Source: Microlunatus speluncae
GTDB lineage: Bacteria; Actinomycetota; Actinomycetes; Propionibacteriales; Propionibacteriaceae
Direction: 5' to 3'
Assembly: GCF_009299835.1 (NCBI RefSeq)
Contig: NZ_VKCZ01000001.1
Location: 186,001 to 250,000 of the forward strand
DNA: 64,000 nucleotides
Shown here piece after piece: positions 8,451 through 17,006 of this stretch; within the stretch, counting starts at the first letter, position 1, and every line of letters starts with the position of its first letter. The position numbers and the translations under genes were made by a program. Under the pieces are notes generated by a model. The model made no database searches and was not told the DNA's origin. It saw only the letters and a program-made list of their open reading frames with translations.

Positions 8451-8552
8451 GGATCCACCCTAGAACCTGACGTGGCGTCGGATTCAAGACTCTCGCCTCG
8501 CTCGCTGCCCGGCCTTGCCTTCGAGCGCGGGCGAAGGTCTAGCGTGCGGGAC

Positions 8553-9263
8553 ATGACCACTACCTTGATCACCGGCGCGAACAAGGGCCTCGGCTTCGAG
8601 ACGGCACGCCAGCTCATCGCCGCTGGTCACGTCGTCTACCTCGGCAGCCGGGACGAGGAGCGGGGCCGGCGGGCCGCCGCTGAGCTCGGTGCCCGCGCGA
8701 TCCGGATCGACGTGACGGATGACGCGTCGGTGCTCAGCGCCGCCAAGATCATCGAGCGGGACGGTGGCCTCGATGTGTTGATCAACAACGCCGGCATTGC
8801 GCCCGAGTGGGGAGATGACGGCACGGTGATCGGAGCGGCCGAGCTCACCGCCGAGCTGATGCGCGAAACCTTCGACACCAACGCGTTCGGTCCGGTCCGG
8901 ATGCTGCGCGCCTTCCTTCCGCTGCTCCAGCGATCCGCGGCGCCCGTCGTGGTGAACGTGAGCAGCAGCCTGGCCTCACTGTCCCGGGTCGCGACCCCGG
9001 GCCGTCCCGGGCACGACTATCCGGGTGTCGCCTATCCGGCGTCGAAGGCGGTCGTCAACATGATCACCATTCAGTACGCGAAGGCGTTCCCGGGCATCCG
9101 GATCAATGCCGTCGAGCCCGGCTTCACCAGCACCGATCTCAATCGGAACGCCGGCCGGCAGACCGTCGCGGAAGGTGCCGCGATCATCGCCCGGATGGCG
9201 CAGACTCCGCCCGACGGCCCGACCGGGACCTACGTCGACGCCACGGGATCGCTGCCCTGGTGA
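8553..9263 (+). CDS. Short-chain dehydrogenase/reductase (SDR)
   Basis: A 236-residue NAD(P)-dependent oxidoreductase with the classical SDR motifs: TGANKGLG at residues 7-14 for cofactor binding, NNAG near residue 80, a Ser cluster (NVSSSLASL), and the catalytic YPASK at about 161-165. TGxxxGxG with a downstream R/D pattern fits NADPH. ATG 8553 is preceded at 7 nt by TAGCGT and has no Shine-Dalgarno sequence, so a leaderless message is likely; in-frame starts farther upstream fall in the opposite-strand VOC gene. Its 3' end overlaps the convergent HIT gene by 34 bp. The substrate is unknown. Confidence 0.92.
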   Translation: MTTTLITGANKGLGFETARQLIAAGHVVYLGSRDEERGRRAAAELGARAIRIDVTDDASVLSAAKIIERDGGLDVLINNAGIAPEWGDDGTVIGAAELTAELMRETFDTNAFGPVRMLRAFLPLLQRSAAPVVVNVSSSLASLSRVATPGRPGHDYPGVAYPASKAVVNMITIQYAKAFPGIRINAVEPGFTSTDLNRNAGRQTVAEGAAIIARMAQTPPDGPTGTYVDATGSLPW

Positions 9264-9733
9264 TCATCCCGCCAGCTCGCGGCCGCCCGGATGCGGGCGG
9301 CGAAGGCGTGTTGCTCAGCCAGCTCGACCGGACGGAGCCGGTGCTCGCCGCGGTTGAACGCGTCGCCGTCCCACCGCGGAATCACGTGCAGGTGCAGGTG
9401 CCAAACGTCCTGACTGCCCGCCGGTTCGTTGTGCTGACGTAACGACGTGCCGTCGCACCCGTCGACCTCGACCAGGGCGCGGGCGGCTCGGCGGCAGGTC
9501 GCGAGCAGTGGCCCGGTCAGCCGGTCGGGCAGTTGGTAGAGATTCTCGACATGATCAACCGGAATGACCAGGAGGGTGCCGGGATTGGCCTCCCACCAGT
9601 GCGCCGAGACGATCACCGCTGTCGCCTCATCCCGGTAGACCAGGTTGTCCTGGGTGCTGATCGGCGTCGATCCACCGGACAGCAGGCGACAGAACGGGCA
9701 GTCATAGCCGACCGGCTCGTGCGATCTCCACAT
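9230..9733 (-). CDS. HIT-family nucleotide hydrolase/transferase
   Basis: A 167-residue protein with the histidine triad H112-x-H114-x-H116 in WHLHLHVIPR. The N-terminal CPFC (12-15) resembles the zinc-binding start of many bacterial HIT proteins. HIT enzymes hydrolyse phosphoramidates or transfer nucleotide groups on substrates such as AMP-lysine or AMP-NH2. The final 11 residues are encoded on DNA that also encodes the end of the convergent SDR. A box TAGATT lies 7 nt before the ATG, so the message may be leaderless. The outermost TA of a MITE-like element is part of that box. Confidence 0.9.
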   Translation of the reverse strand: MWRSHEPVGYDCPFCRLLSGGSTPISTQDNLVYRDEATAVIVSAHWWEANPGTLLVIPVDHVENLYQLPDRLTGPLLATCRRAARALVEVDGCDGTSLRQHNEPAGSQDVWHLHLHVIPRWDGDAFNRGEHRLRPVELAEQHAFAARIRAAASWRDDHQGSDPVAST

Positions 9734-9744
9734 CCTTCGGAATC

Positions 9745-9909
9745 TAGTGCCCTGCGCCCGAAGTTCGCTACATAATTCAGCGCGCTGAAGTGGCGATCTG
9801 CCGCGTTCTCCTCCGTCGCGGTACGACCCGGTAGCACTCCATCGTCGGCCTTGCAGCTCACCACTTCATCCCACTGACTTATGCACCGAACTTCGGGCGC
9901 AGGGCACTA
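9745..9909. mobile_element. 165-bp MITE-like palindromic element with 57-nt terminal arms
   Basis: Arms 9745-9801 and 9853-9909 are inverted copies: the outer 23 nt match perfectly (starting TAGTGCCCTGCGCCCGAAG) and the inner 34 nt match with about 8 differences. The centre is 51 nt. Both ends are TA, which could be a TA target duplication as made by IS630/Tc1-type transposases. It encodes no protein. It fills the gap between the divergent HIT and phosphotransferase genes and abuts the HIT promoter. A transposase source is not in the window. Confidence 0.65.
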
Positions 9910-10009
9910 CCTCCGCTGCTGATCATGGTCAGTGTGGTCTTGGTCACAGAAGTCGTGCATTGAGGTCCGGTTCCGTGGTGAGCTTCGCCCGATCAGAAGG
10001 GAGTGCTCG

Positions 10010-10993
10010 ATGGAATCACGCGACGAGCTGGACGCGGTGCTGGCGGAATGGCGGACGCTGTTGGGTGATCATCCGACGGCGGAGAAGGTCCCGCACCGGG
10101 GCCTGTGGTGGGTCACGGCCGCCGACGATCGCCGCTACGTACTCAAACGGCTGGGCCCCTGGCGCAATCTCCCGCTCGCCGACGAGGCCCGGGTCCTGCG
10201 GCACCTGTCCACGAGCGGAGTGCTGGTGGCGGAGTTCTTGATCACCGAGCGGGCGGCTCTGCTGGCCCACCCGGCGGAGCACCCGTACGTTCTGATGCCG
10301 CTCCTGCCGAACGACCCCTTCACCGCGACCGAACTCGTGGACCTGGAGGAGCGCATCGGCGCCGCCGTCGCCCACCTGCATCGGGCCCTGGCGAGCTATC
10401 CGTGGCCGGCCAACTCCTATCGGGAGCGGCTGATCGAGACCGTCCAGGGTGAGCTGAGGCTGCCGACCGAGCTGCACCGGTCCTTCGCCCGCTGCCGCGA
10501 GGCCTTGGTCGCAGTGCTGGCGGAGGTCCCGCTTCAACTCGTGCACGGTGATCTGACGCCGGGCAATGTGCTGGTGCGACGCCCGGGTCAGGTGTCCGGC
10601 TTCATCGACTTCGATCACCTGCCGCTGGCGCCGCGGGTCTGGGATCTCGGCAAGTATCTGTCCCGCCGATTCCGGCGCACCGGTCGCGAGGCGGCGTTCA
10701 CCCCAGCCGAAGGGCTGCGGCATGTCGTCGGGTTCCTGCGCGGCTACCAGAAGATCAGCCCGCTCTCCGCGGCCGAACTGGCGGCGGTCCCGCTGACCAT
10801 GATCGCCGGGAACGTGATCGAGGCCAGCTACTTCCAGCAGATCCTCTCCGGTGAGCTCGACCGGCGCCGGCTACCCGATCATGAGGAGGTGCTCCGGGAC
10901 AGTCTCGAAGCGGCCCGATGGCAGCTCGCTGAACTGGCGGCCATCCGCTCGGCCGTGATCGGCGACGATCCGGAACCAGCTGTCGAGTTTTGA
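10010..10993 (+). CDS. Aminoglycoside-phosphotransferase-fold kinase
   Basis: A 327-residue protein of the APH/choline-kinase fold. The nucleotide-binding lobe includes DRRYVLKRLG (lysine near 45) and the catalytic loop is VHGDLTPGN (about 178-186), followed by the metal-binding aspartates in FIDFD (about 200). Such kinases phosphorylate antibiotics, sugars, homoserine or other small alcohols. ATG 10010 has AAGGGAG 8 nt upstream. Two further members of this fold lie in the window (30191-31153 and 46676-47620). No neighbour points to a substrate. Confidence 0.88.
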   Translation: MESRDELDAVLAEWRTLLGDHPTAEKVPHRGLWWVTAADDRRYVLKRLGPWRNLPLADEARVLRHLSTSGVLVAEFLITERAALLAHPAEHPYVLMPLLPNDPFTATELVDLEERIGAAVAHLHRALASYPWPANSYRERLIETVQGELRLPTELHRSFARCREALVAVLAEVPLQLVHGDLTPGNVLVRRPGQVSGFIDFDHLPLAPRVWDLGKYLSRRFRRTGREAAFTPAEGLRHVVGFLRGYQKISPLSAAELAAVPLTMIAGNVIEASYFQQILSGELDRRRLPDHEEVLRDSLEAARWQLAELAAIRSAVIGDDPEPAVEF

Positions 10994-11062
10994 CGTTGCA
11001 TGCCTTGGTCGCTGACCAAAAGTTCCACTTCTCTTGACATGCAAACATCAATCGCCACAGGA

Positions 11063-11078
11063 TGTACAACGTTACACA
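11063..11078 (+). promoter_or_regulatory. LacI-type operator-like palindrome upstream of the propeller hydrolase
   Basis: TGTACAACGTTACACA is centred on CG and its 8-nt arms match at 6 of 8 positions, similar to LacI/GalR-family operators. It lies in the 278-bp gap before the secreted hydrolase gene, 24 nt after a TTGACA hexamer at 11034. No regulator gene is adjacent, so the assignment is weak. Confidence 0.3.
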
Positions 11079-11271
11079 GATTTCGGGTGCCGCTTCGGAT
11101 CGGGTGAGCTGGCAGCTGCGGATGAGCGCAACGAGGTGCGTCGCCGTCGGCCGCCCGACCGAGGCTGGACCGACCGAGATGGACTCGGGGGACAGGGTTG
11201 TCGCCAGGTGTGCAGCGCTCCTCCCGTCGTCCGGCAGAGCTGTTCCTCTTCCAGACCAAGGAGACGCTTCG

Positions 11272-13050
11272 ATGAGATCCTCACAGTTGCGGCGGTTGGT
11301 GATCATGATGGCGATCGTGCTGGTCGGTGGGCTCGCCCTGCCGGTCGGCTCGGCCTCCGCCAACACCATCGGCGATTCGCTCTACACGACCAACGGCGAC
11401 GGCGTGACCTATGCCCGGGTGATCCGGCTCGCGGACTCGGGATCCGCCAACGGACGACTGCTGGCCACGTTCGAGTACGCGCCGGCCGGCGGCGGGGCGG
11501 CCAACGTCCCGATCCGGGAGAGCCGGGACGACGGCAAGACCTGGACGACGATCGCCGAGGTGCCGGACGGCATGACCGGCACCGGCCATCCGGCGATCAG
11601 CGTCTACCAACCGATGCTGTACGAGCTGCCGCAGCAGGTCGGCGACTACCCGGCGGGCACCCTGCTGCTGACCGCGAACATGATCGGCAGCGACAACTCG
11701 ACCAACTTCCAGCTCTGGCGCAGCAGTGATCACGGCGTCACCTGGGACTACGTCAGCATGTACCAGTACGCCCGCAACGCCGACCAGGGCGGCAACGATC
11801 CCGGCATCTGGGAGCCGTTCCTGAGCCTGAACGGAGACGGCGATCTGGTCGCCTACTTCGCCGATGAACGGCAGCGATCTTCGTACTCGCAGTTCGTCGG
11901 TCACATCGTCTCCAACGACGGCGGCGACACCTGGAGCGCCAACCCGGACGGCAGCACCAACTACGCGCCCGGGCTGGTCAAGGACGTCGCGACCACGGCG
12001 ACCCAGCGACCCGGGATGCCCACTGTGACCCAGTTGCCGGACGGCACCTTCGTGCTCGGCTACGAGATCTGCGCGTCCAGCCGGGGTGCCTGCGAGGCGT
12101 ACATCAAGAAGTCCACCGACGGCGGCAAGACCTGGGGTTCGGGTCCGGCCGACCCCGGCACGTTCGTCACGACGACCGACGGCCGCTATCTGGGCTCGAG
12201 CCCATACGTCGTCTGGAGTCCCGGCGGCGGACCGAACGGGCAGTTGTTGATGGCCGGCATGCGGACCCGGTTCGTCAACGGCAACGCCTTCGCCCCCGAG
12301 GACTACGAGTCGGTCTTCGTCAACACCAACAACGGCGACGGGCCGTGGTCCTGGTTCCCGGCACCGCTGCGGATCCAGGCGCCGGCCGGGCCCGACAACG
12401 GACTGGCCAACTACAGCCCGAGTCTGCTGCCGTCGGTCGACGGCACCGAGGTCCGCTACACGGCGCCGTCCTACACCAACCCGAAATCGGAACGGACGCA
12501 CAGCGCCAACGCCGGAGTGCTGCCGTACGCCGCACCGTGGGCCCAGTCGGAGTCGGGCTGGAAGCACTACGGCGGGATCTGGCAGCTCGCCGACGGGGCG
12601 CTGACCGAGAGCTCCGCCGGTGCCGGCAACAAGTCGATCGCCGGTTCCACCGGCTGGAAGAATTACGTCCTCCAGGCCGACGTCCGCCTCGCCACCACCA
12701 ACGGACACGCCGGGCTTCTCTTCCGGGTCAGCGATCCCGCGGTCGGCACGGACGCGCTGAAGGGCTACTTCGTCGCGATCGGCGGCGGTCTGCAGTTGGG
12801 CCGGATGAATCACAACTGGACCTCGTTGGCGACCGCACCGATCGCGGGCGGCGTGCCGGCGGGGGCCTGGTTCCGGGTCCGGGTCGAAGCCGAGGGCTGT
12901 ACGTTCACGATCACCGCGACCCCGGTGGCCGGTGGCGCACCGACCACCCTCACCCATACCGACAGTGGTTGTCATGCGGCCGGCGCGGTGGGCCTGCGGA
13001 ACTTCGGCACCGCGGCCTCCTGGCGCAACCTGACCGTCCAGCCGCTCTGA
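11272..13050 (+). CDS. Secreted sialidase-like beta-propeller glycoside hydrolase (possibly GH93) with C-terminal lectin-like domain
   Basis: The 592-residue product has a Sec signal peptide ending VGSASA around residue 30. Four Asp-box motifs follow (SRDDGKTW, SSDHGVTW, SNDGGDTW, STDGGKTW), the mark of six-bladed propellers in exo-sialidases and GH93 exo-arabinanases. The blocks around WEPFLSLNGDG, FADERQ and QRPGMPTV fit GH93 better than true sialidases, whose FRIP/arginine triad I do not see. Residues 420-592 look like a DUF1080/LamG-type sandwich (WKHYGGIWQLADGAL). ATG 11272 has AAGGAG 10 nt upstream. It is probably cotranscribed with the PhoD gene 36 bp downstream. The substrate might be arabinan, which would fit the distant araDA genes, but this is inference. 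Confidence 0.8.
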   Translation: MRSSQLRRLVIMMAIVLVGGLALPVGSASANTIGDSLYTTNGDGVTYARVIRLADSGSANGRLLATFEYAPAGGGAANVPIRESRDDGKTWTTIAEVPDGMTGTGHPAISVYQPMLYELPQQVGDYPAGTLLLTANMIGSDNSTNFQLWRSSDHGVTWDYVSMYQYARNADQGGNDPGIWEPFLSLNGDGDLVAYFADERQRSSYSQFVGHIVSNDGGDTWSANPDGSTNYAPGLVKDVATTATQRPGMPTVTQLPDGTFVLGYEICASSRGACEAYIKKSTDGGKTWGSGPADPGTFVTTTDGRYLGSSPYVVWSPGGGPNGQLLMAGMRTRFVNGNAFAPEDYESVFVNTNNGDGPWSWFPAPLRIQAPAGPDNGLANYSPSLLPSVDGTEVRYTAPSYTNPKSERTHSANAGVLPYAAPWAQSESGWKHYGGIWQLADGALTESSAGAGNKSIAGSTGWKNYVLQADVRLATTNGHAGLLFRVSDPAVGTDALKGYFVAIGGGLQLGRMNHNWTSLATAPIAGGVPAGAWFRVRVEAEGCTFTITATPVAGGAPTTLTHTDSGCHAAGAVGLRNFGTAASWRNLTVQPL

Positions 13051-13086
13051 CCAACCGCCCGTGACCGCGCCGAACCGGAGGACATC

Positions 13087-15606
13087 ATGATCAACAATCT
13101 GCTGGACCGACGGCGGTTCTTGATCTTGACCGGTGGCGTGGTCGCGGCCGCGGTCGGTGCCCAAGCCCTGTGGCAGCAGCGGGCGGCCGCACTGAGCCTG
13201 GACGAGGCGCCGTTCACGCTGGGTGTCGCCTCGGCCGACCCGGACGCCGGCAGTGTCGCGCTCTGGACCCGGCTCGCCGTCGACCCGGCCGCGGCCGACG
13301 GCGGCATGCCGGACCAGGTGATCGACGTCGGCTGGGAGGTCGCGGCCGATGAGGACTTCACCGAGGTCGTCCGCAGCGGACAGGTGCCGGCGCGGCCCGA
13401 GCAGGTCCACTCGGTGCATGTCCTGGTCGACGGCCTGTCGGCGAACACCTGGTACTGGTACCGATTCACCGCCGACGCCGGGACCAGTCGGGTGGGCCGG
13501 ACCCGGACCCTTCCCGCGGCGCAGCAGGACGTGGACCGGCTCCGGTTCGCCTTCGTGTCCTGCGCGGCGTGGACCGGCACCGGCCGCTACTCGGCCTACC
13601 GGGATCTGGCCGAGCAGGACCTTGATCTGGTGCTGCACCTCGGCGACTACATCTATGAGACGGCCCCGGGCAGCCTGGCCGAGTTCCGTCGGCTGCATGC
13701 CTTGTACAAGTCCTCGCCGGACCTGCGGGACGCGCACGCCAGGTTCCCGTTCATCACGGTCTGGGACGACCATGAGGTGCTGAACAACTGGGCCGATGAT
13801 CATCAGGCCAGCCCGGACGGGCTGCCCTGGGCCGAGCGGCAGGCCAACGCGTTCCAGGCCTACTACGAGCATCTGCCGATGCGGACCCAGCCGAAGGGCG
13901 CGGACTGGCAGATCTACCAGCGGTTCCGGTGGGGCGGGTTGGCCGAGTTCTCGGTGCTGGACACGCGGCAGTATCGCAGTGATCAGGCCTGCGGCGACGG
14001 GATGAATACGCCGCCCTGCGATGCGATGTACGACGAGGCGCGGACGATGACCGGTCCGGAGCAGGAGCGGTGGCTGCTGGAGGGGGTGGCGACGTCGACG
14101 GCGAAGTGGAACGTGATCGCGCAGCAGACGATCTTGGCCAAGTTCGACTACGATCTCGGGCCGGGACTGGCGTACAACCTTGATCAATGGGACGGCTATC
14201 CGGCGGCGCGGCAGCGGATCATCGACGCGATCGCCACCCATCGGCCGTCTAATCCGGTGATCATCGGCGGTGACTGGCACTCGGCCTGGGTCAACGACGT
14301 CTTGATCGACTTCGACGATCCCGGGTCGGAGGTGGTGGCGACCGAATTCGTCACGACCTCGATCTCGTCCGGGATCGGCTGGGACGCCGCGGTCCGGCAG
14401 GGCCTGCCGGCCAACCCGCACGTGCAGTTCTACGAGGGCGGCTATCGCGGCTACACCCTGTGCGAGGTGACGCCGGAGCGTTGGACGTCGAAGCTGCGGA
14501 TCGTGATCAACGCCGGTGACGGCGCGTCACCGGCCTCGACCGAGGCGACCTACGAGGTGCGCGACGGCGTGCCCGGGGCGGTCCGGGTCGGCGGCAGCGA
14601 CGGCGTCGCCGGCGTGGTCAGCTCCGGCGATCAAGCGTTGTTGAACGCCGAGATCCTGGTCCGCCGCGCCGACGGATCGATCCTGGCTCGGGTCCCGACC
14701 GACGGCAGCGGCCGGTGGCACCAGTTCCTACCGGCCGGCGACTACGTGCTCGGAGCGCACGCGGTCGGCTACGAGTCGGCTGACGATCGCCCGATCACGA
14801 TCGAGCCGGGCGGCACCGTCGACGGCGATTTCGCGCTGGCCCGGATCGAGGGCTCGTTCGCCGCGGCCGGTCGATCCCTGCCGGGCCCGTACGCGGAGGG
14901 GACGGCTGCCGACCTCATGATCGGCAACGGCGAACTGGCGCTGACCGTCGCCCGGGAGTTCGCCGATCCACAGTTGCCCAACGCGACTACGGGTCAGCCG
15001 ATCAACCTGGCGGCCGTGCGCCATCTTGATCAACTCGACTGGATCAATCTCGGCCTGGTCGCGAGCAGCAAGCCGGAAGGTACGGAGGCCTGGCAACGCG
15101 GGCTGGTCCGCTGCGACACCGTGACCGTGGCCGACGCCGCGGGCGTGATCAACACCTCCGGGGTGGCCGCCGAGCTGACCGGGGTCAGCGTCGCCACCAG
15201 CTATTCGATCACCGCCGGCCAGGCCTGGATCACCGTCGCCAGCCGCTACACCAACCAAGGCTCCGCCCCGGTCACGGTATGGGTCGGCGACGCCATCGAC
15301 CATGACGGCCCCGGCCAGCGCAGCGGCATCCCCGGCCACGGCACGATCACCAAGCCGTACGGCGAACCGGCGGCCTATCAACCGGCGCGGCCTTGGATCG
15401 GGATGACCGGCTCGGACCGCCAGGTCTACGGCATCATCTACGACGACGCCGACTTCACCGGCTACGGCAACGGCAACTGGATCATGAGCCAACGCCAGGT
15501 GACCCTCCAACCCGGCCAGGCCTGGACCTTGCAGCGCCGGATCGCCGCCCTGGACAGCGGCGATGATCCCGACGCCTGGGCCGTCCTTGATCAACTGCTG
15601 GCCTGA
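13087..15606 (+). CDS. Tat-exported PhoD-family alkaline phosphatase with long C-terminal extension
   Basis: PhoD enzymes are calcium/iron phosphodiesterases that release phosphate outside the cell. Residues 1-36 form a Tat signal (DRRRFLILTGG). A PhoD N-terminal sandwich occupies about residues 43-145 and the metallophosphatase domain 155-490, with GDYIYE, WDDHEVLNNW and GGDWHSAW as metal-ligand blocks. Family members usually end near 520-560 residues; this one has 839. The extra 300 residues contain a carboxypeptidase-regulatory-like sandwich (about 515-600) and a second beta-rich domain I do not recognise. GGAGG stands 6 nt before ATG 13087. It is the second gene of an apparent two-gene operon for exported hydrolases. 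Confidence 0.88.
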   Translation: MINNLLDRRRFLILTGGVVAAAVGAQALWQQRAAALSLDEAPFTLGVASADPDAGSVALWTRLAVDPAAADGGMPDQVIDVGWEVAADEDFTEVVRSGQVPARPEQVHSVHVLVDGLSANTWYWYRFTADAGTSRVGRTRTLPAAQQDVDRLRFAFVSCAAWTGTGRYSAYRDLAEQDLDLVLHLGDYIYETAPGSLAEFRRLHALYKSSPDLRDAHARFPFITVWDDHEVLNNWADDHQASPDGLPWAERQANAFQAYYEHLPMRTQPKGADWQIYQRFRWGGLAEFSVLDTRQYRSDQACGDGMNTPPCDAMYDEARTMTGPEQERWLLEGVATSTAKWNVIAQQTILAKFDYDLGPGLAYNLDQWDGYPAARQRIIDAIATHRPSNPVIIGGDWHSAWVNDVLIDFDDPGSEVVATEFVTTSISSGIGWDAAVRQGLPANPHVQFYEGGYRGYTLCEVTPERWTSKLRIVINAGDGASPASTEATYEVRDGVPGAVRVGGSDGVAGVVSSGDQALLNAEILVRRADGSILARVPTDGSGRWHQFLPAGDYVLGAHAVGYESADDRPITIEPGGTVDGDFALARIEGSFAAAGRSLPGPYAEGTAADLMIGNGELALTVAREFADPQLPNATTGQPINLAAVRHLDQLDWINLGLVASSKPEGTEAWQRGLVRCDTVTVADAAGVINTSGVAAELTGVSVATSYSITAGQAWITVASRYTNQGSAPVTVWVGDAIDHDGPGQRSGIPGHGTITKPYGEPAAYQPARPWIGMTGSDRQVYGIIYDDADFTGYGNGNWIMSQRQVTLQPGQAWTLQRRIAALDSGDDPDAWAVLDQLLA

Positions 15607-15615
15607 TCGGGCTTG

Positions 15616-15690
15616 CCCCCTTCGACAGGCTCAGGACATGCTTCGACAGGCTCAGGGAACGGAAAGTCATGCGGGGCTCAGGGAACGGAC
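15616..15690. repeat. Cluster of three degenerate copies of the dispersed CTTCGACAGGCTCAGG repeat
   Basis: Two tandem copies of TTCGACAGGCTCAGG and a third partial copy (GGGCTCAGGGAACGGAC) fill the gap between the convergent phoD-like and ugd genes. Similar units occur at 4776, 16930, 33265 and 35644. Confidence 0.8.
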
Positions 15691-15699
15691 AAGCGCGAG

Positions 15700-16866
15700 T
15701 CAGTCCCGGCCGAAGAGGTCGCGGGTGTAGACCTTGTCGGTGACGTGGTCGAGCTCGGGGGAGCGGCGGTTGGCGACGATCAGATCGGAGCGGGTGGTGA
15801 AGGCCGTCAGGTCGCGGACGATCTCGGTGCCGAGGAAGTCGTCGGACTCGAGGGCCGGCTCGTAGATCACCACGGAGACCCCCTTGGCCAGGATCCGCTC
15901 CATCACGCCGACGATGCTGGATTCGCGGAAGTTGTCCGAGCCCTCCTTCATCACCAGCCGGTAGAGGCCGACCACCTGCGGCTGCCGGCGCAGGATGTCT
16001 TCGGCGATGAAGTCCATCCGGGTCGCGTTGGAGTCGACGATGGCCTTGATCAACGTCTGCGGCACGTCGCGGTAGTTGGCCAGCAGTTGCTTGGTGTCCT
16101 TGGGCAGGCAGTAGCCGCCGTAGCCGAACGACGGGTTGTTGTAGTGCGCGCCGATCCGCGGATCGTGGCCGACGCCGTCGATCACGGCCCGCGGGTCGAT
16201 GCCGTGCGACAAGGCGTAGGTGTCCAGCTCGTTGAAGAAGGAGACCCGCATCGCCAGATAGGTGTTGGCGAACAGCTTGATCGCCTCGGCCTCGGTCGCA
16301 CCCGTGATCAACACCGGCACGTCGGGCTCGAGAGATCCTTCGACCAGCAGGTCGGCGAACCGCCGGGCCGGCTCGGGATCGCCGCCGACCACGATCCGGC
16401 TGGGATGCAGGATGTCGTGCAGGGCCCGGCCCTCGCGGAGGAACTCGGGTGAGAACAGGACCGTCAGCTCGGGGTGCTCGGCCGTCATCCGGGCGATGAA
16501 GCCGACCGGGATCGTCGACTTGACCACCACGACAGCGGCCGGGGCCAGCTCGGCCACCGCGGTGATCACCGACTCGACCGACGAGGTGTCGAAGAAGTCG
16601 CGGTCCGGGTCGTAGTTGGTCGGCGTACCGATCACCACCACCTCGGCGCCGTCGTAGGCCTCGGCCGGGTCCAGGGTGGCGATCAGATCAAGATCACGAT
16701 CGGCCAGGTAGCCGTCGAGCAGCGAGTCCATGATGGGCGATCGGCCACGGTTCACCGGATCGACCCGGGCGGGCTCGACGTCGAGTGCTCGGACCCGGTG
16801 CCGGGCGGCGAACATCACGGCATAGGAGAGTCCCACGTAACCCAAGCCCACAACGGCGATTCGCAT
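15700..16866 (-). CDS. ugd: UDP-glucose 6-dehydrogenase
   Basis: Ugd oxidises UDP-glucose to UDP-glucuronate with two NAD+, a precursor of capsule, glycan and UDP-arabinose/xylose. The 388-residue product has an N-terminal Rossmann fold (MRIAVVGLGYVGLS), the conserved GTPTNYD and SPEFLREG blocks, and the catalytic cysteine C253 in GYGGYCLPKD. Length is normal for the family. I chose ATG 16866 because the dinucleotide-binding motif begins at once and TACGCT lies 7 nt upstream; an ATG six codons earlier is possible. Neighbours do not form an obvious operon, but a glycosyltransferase and GH92 gene are nearby. Confidence 0.95.
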   Translation of the reverse strand: MRIAVVGLGYVGLSYAVMFAARHRVRALDVEPARVDPVNRGRSPIMDSLLDGYLADRDLDLIATLDPAEAYDGAEVVVIGTPTNYDPDRDFFDTSSVESVITAVAELAPAAVVVVKSTIPVGFIARMTAEHPELTVLFSPEFLREGRALHDILHPSRIVVGGDPEPARRFADLLVEGSLEPDVPVLITGATEAEAIKLFANTYLAMRVSFFNELDTYALSHGIDPRAVIDGVGHDPRIGAHYNNPSFGYGGYCLPKDTKQLLANYRDVPQTLIKAIVDSNATRMDFIAEDILRRQPQVVGLYRLVMKEGSDNFRESSIVGVMERILAKGVSVVIYEPALESDDFLGTEIVRDLTAFTTRSDLIVANRRSPELDHVTDKVYTRDLFGRD

Positions 16867-16929
16867 GCCGCTCAGCGTACTCAACCCCTTCGATCATCGC
16901 TGCGGAGTGGTGCCGGGGGGCAAGTGTCT

Positions 16930-16999
16930 GTTCGTTCCTGAGCTTGTCGAAGGGCTCGGGTGATGTGGCCTGCCCTTCGACAAGCTCAGGGAACGGAAC
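16930..16999. repeat. Inverted pair of the dispersed CTTCGACAAGCTCAGG repeat
   Basis: Left arm 16930-16956 and right arm 16971-16999 are inverted copies around about 14 nt, making a strong hairpin in the gap between ugd and the GH92 gene, which are both leftward. It may also act as a terminator for the GH92 transcript. Confidence 0.85.
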
Positions 17000-17006
17000 G
17001 GGCGGA

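Noticed and set aside
11281..14421. A 1046-codon leftward frame across the hydrolase and PhoD genes
   Set aside because: It mirrors two genes with clear signal peptides and catalytic motifs on the other strand; composition (R, G, P, V) is that of a GC-rich shadow frame.
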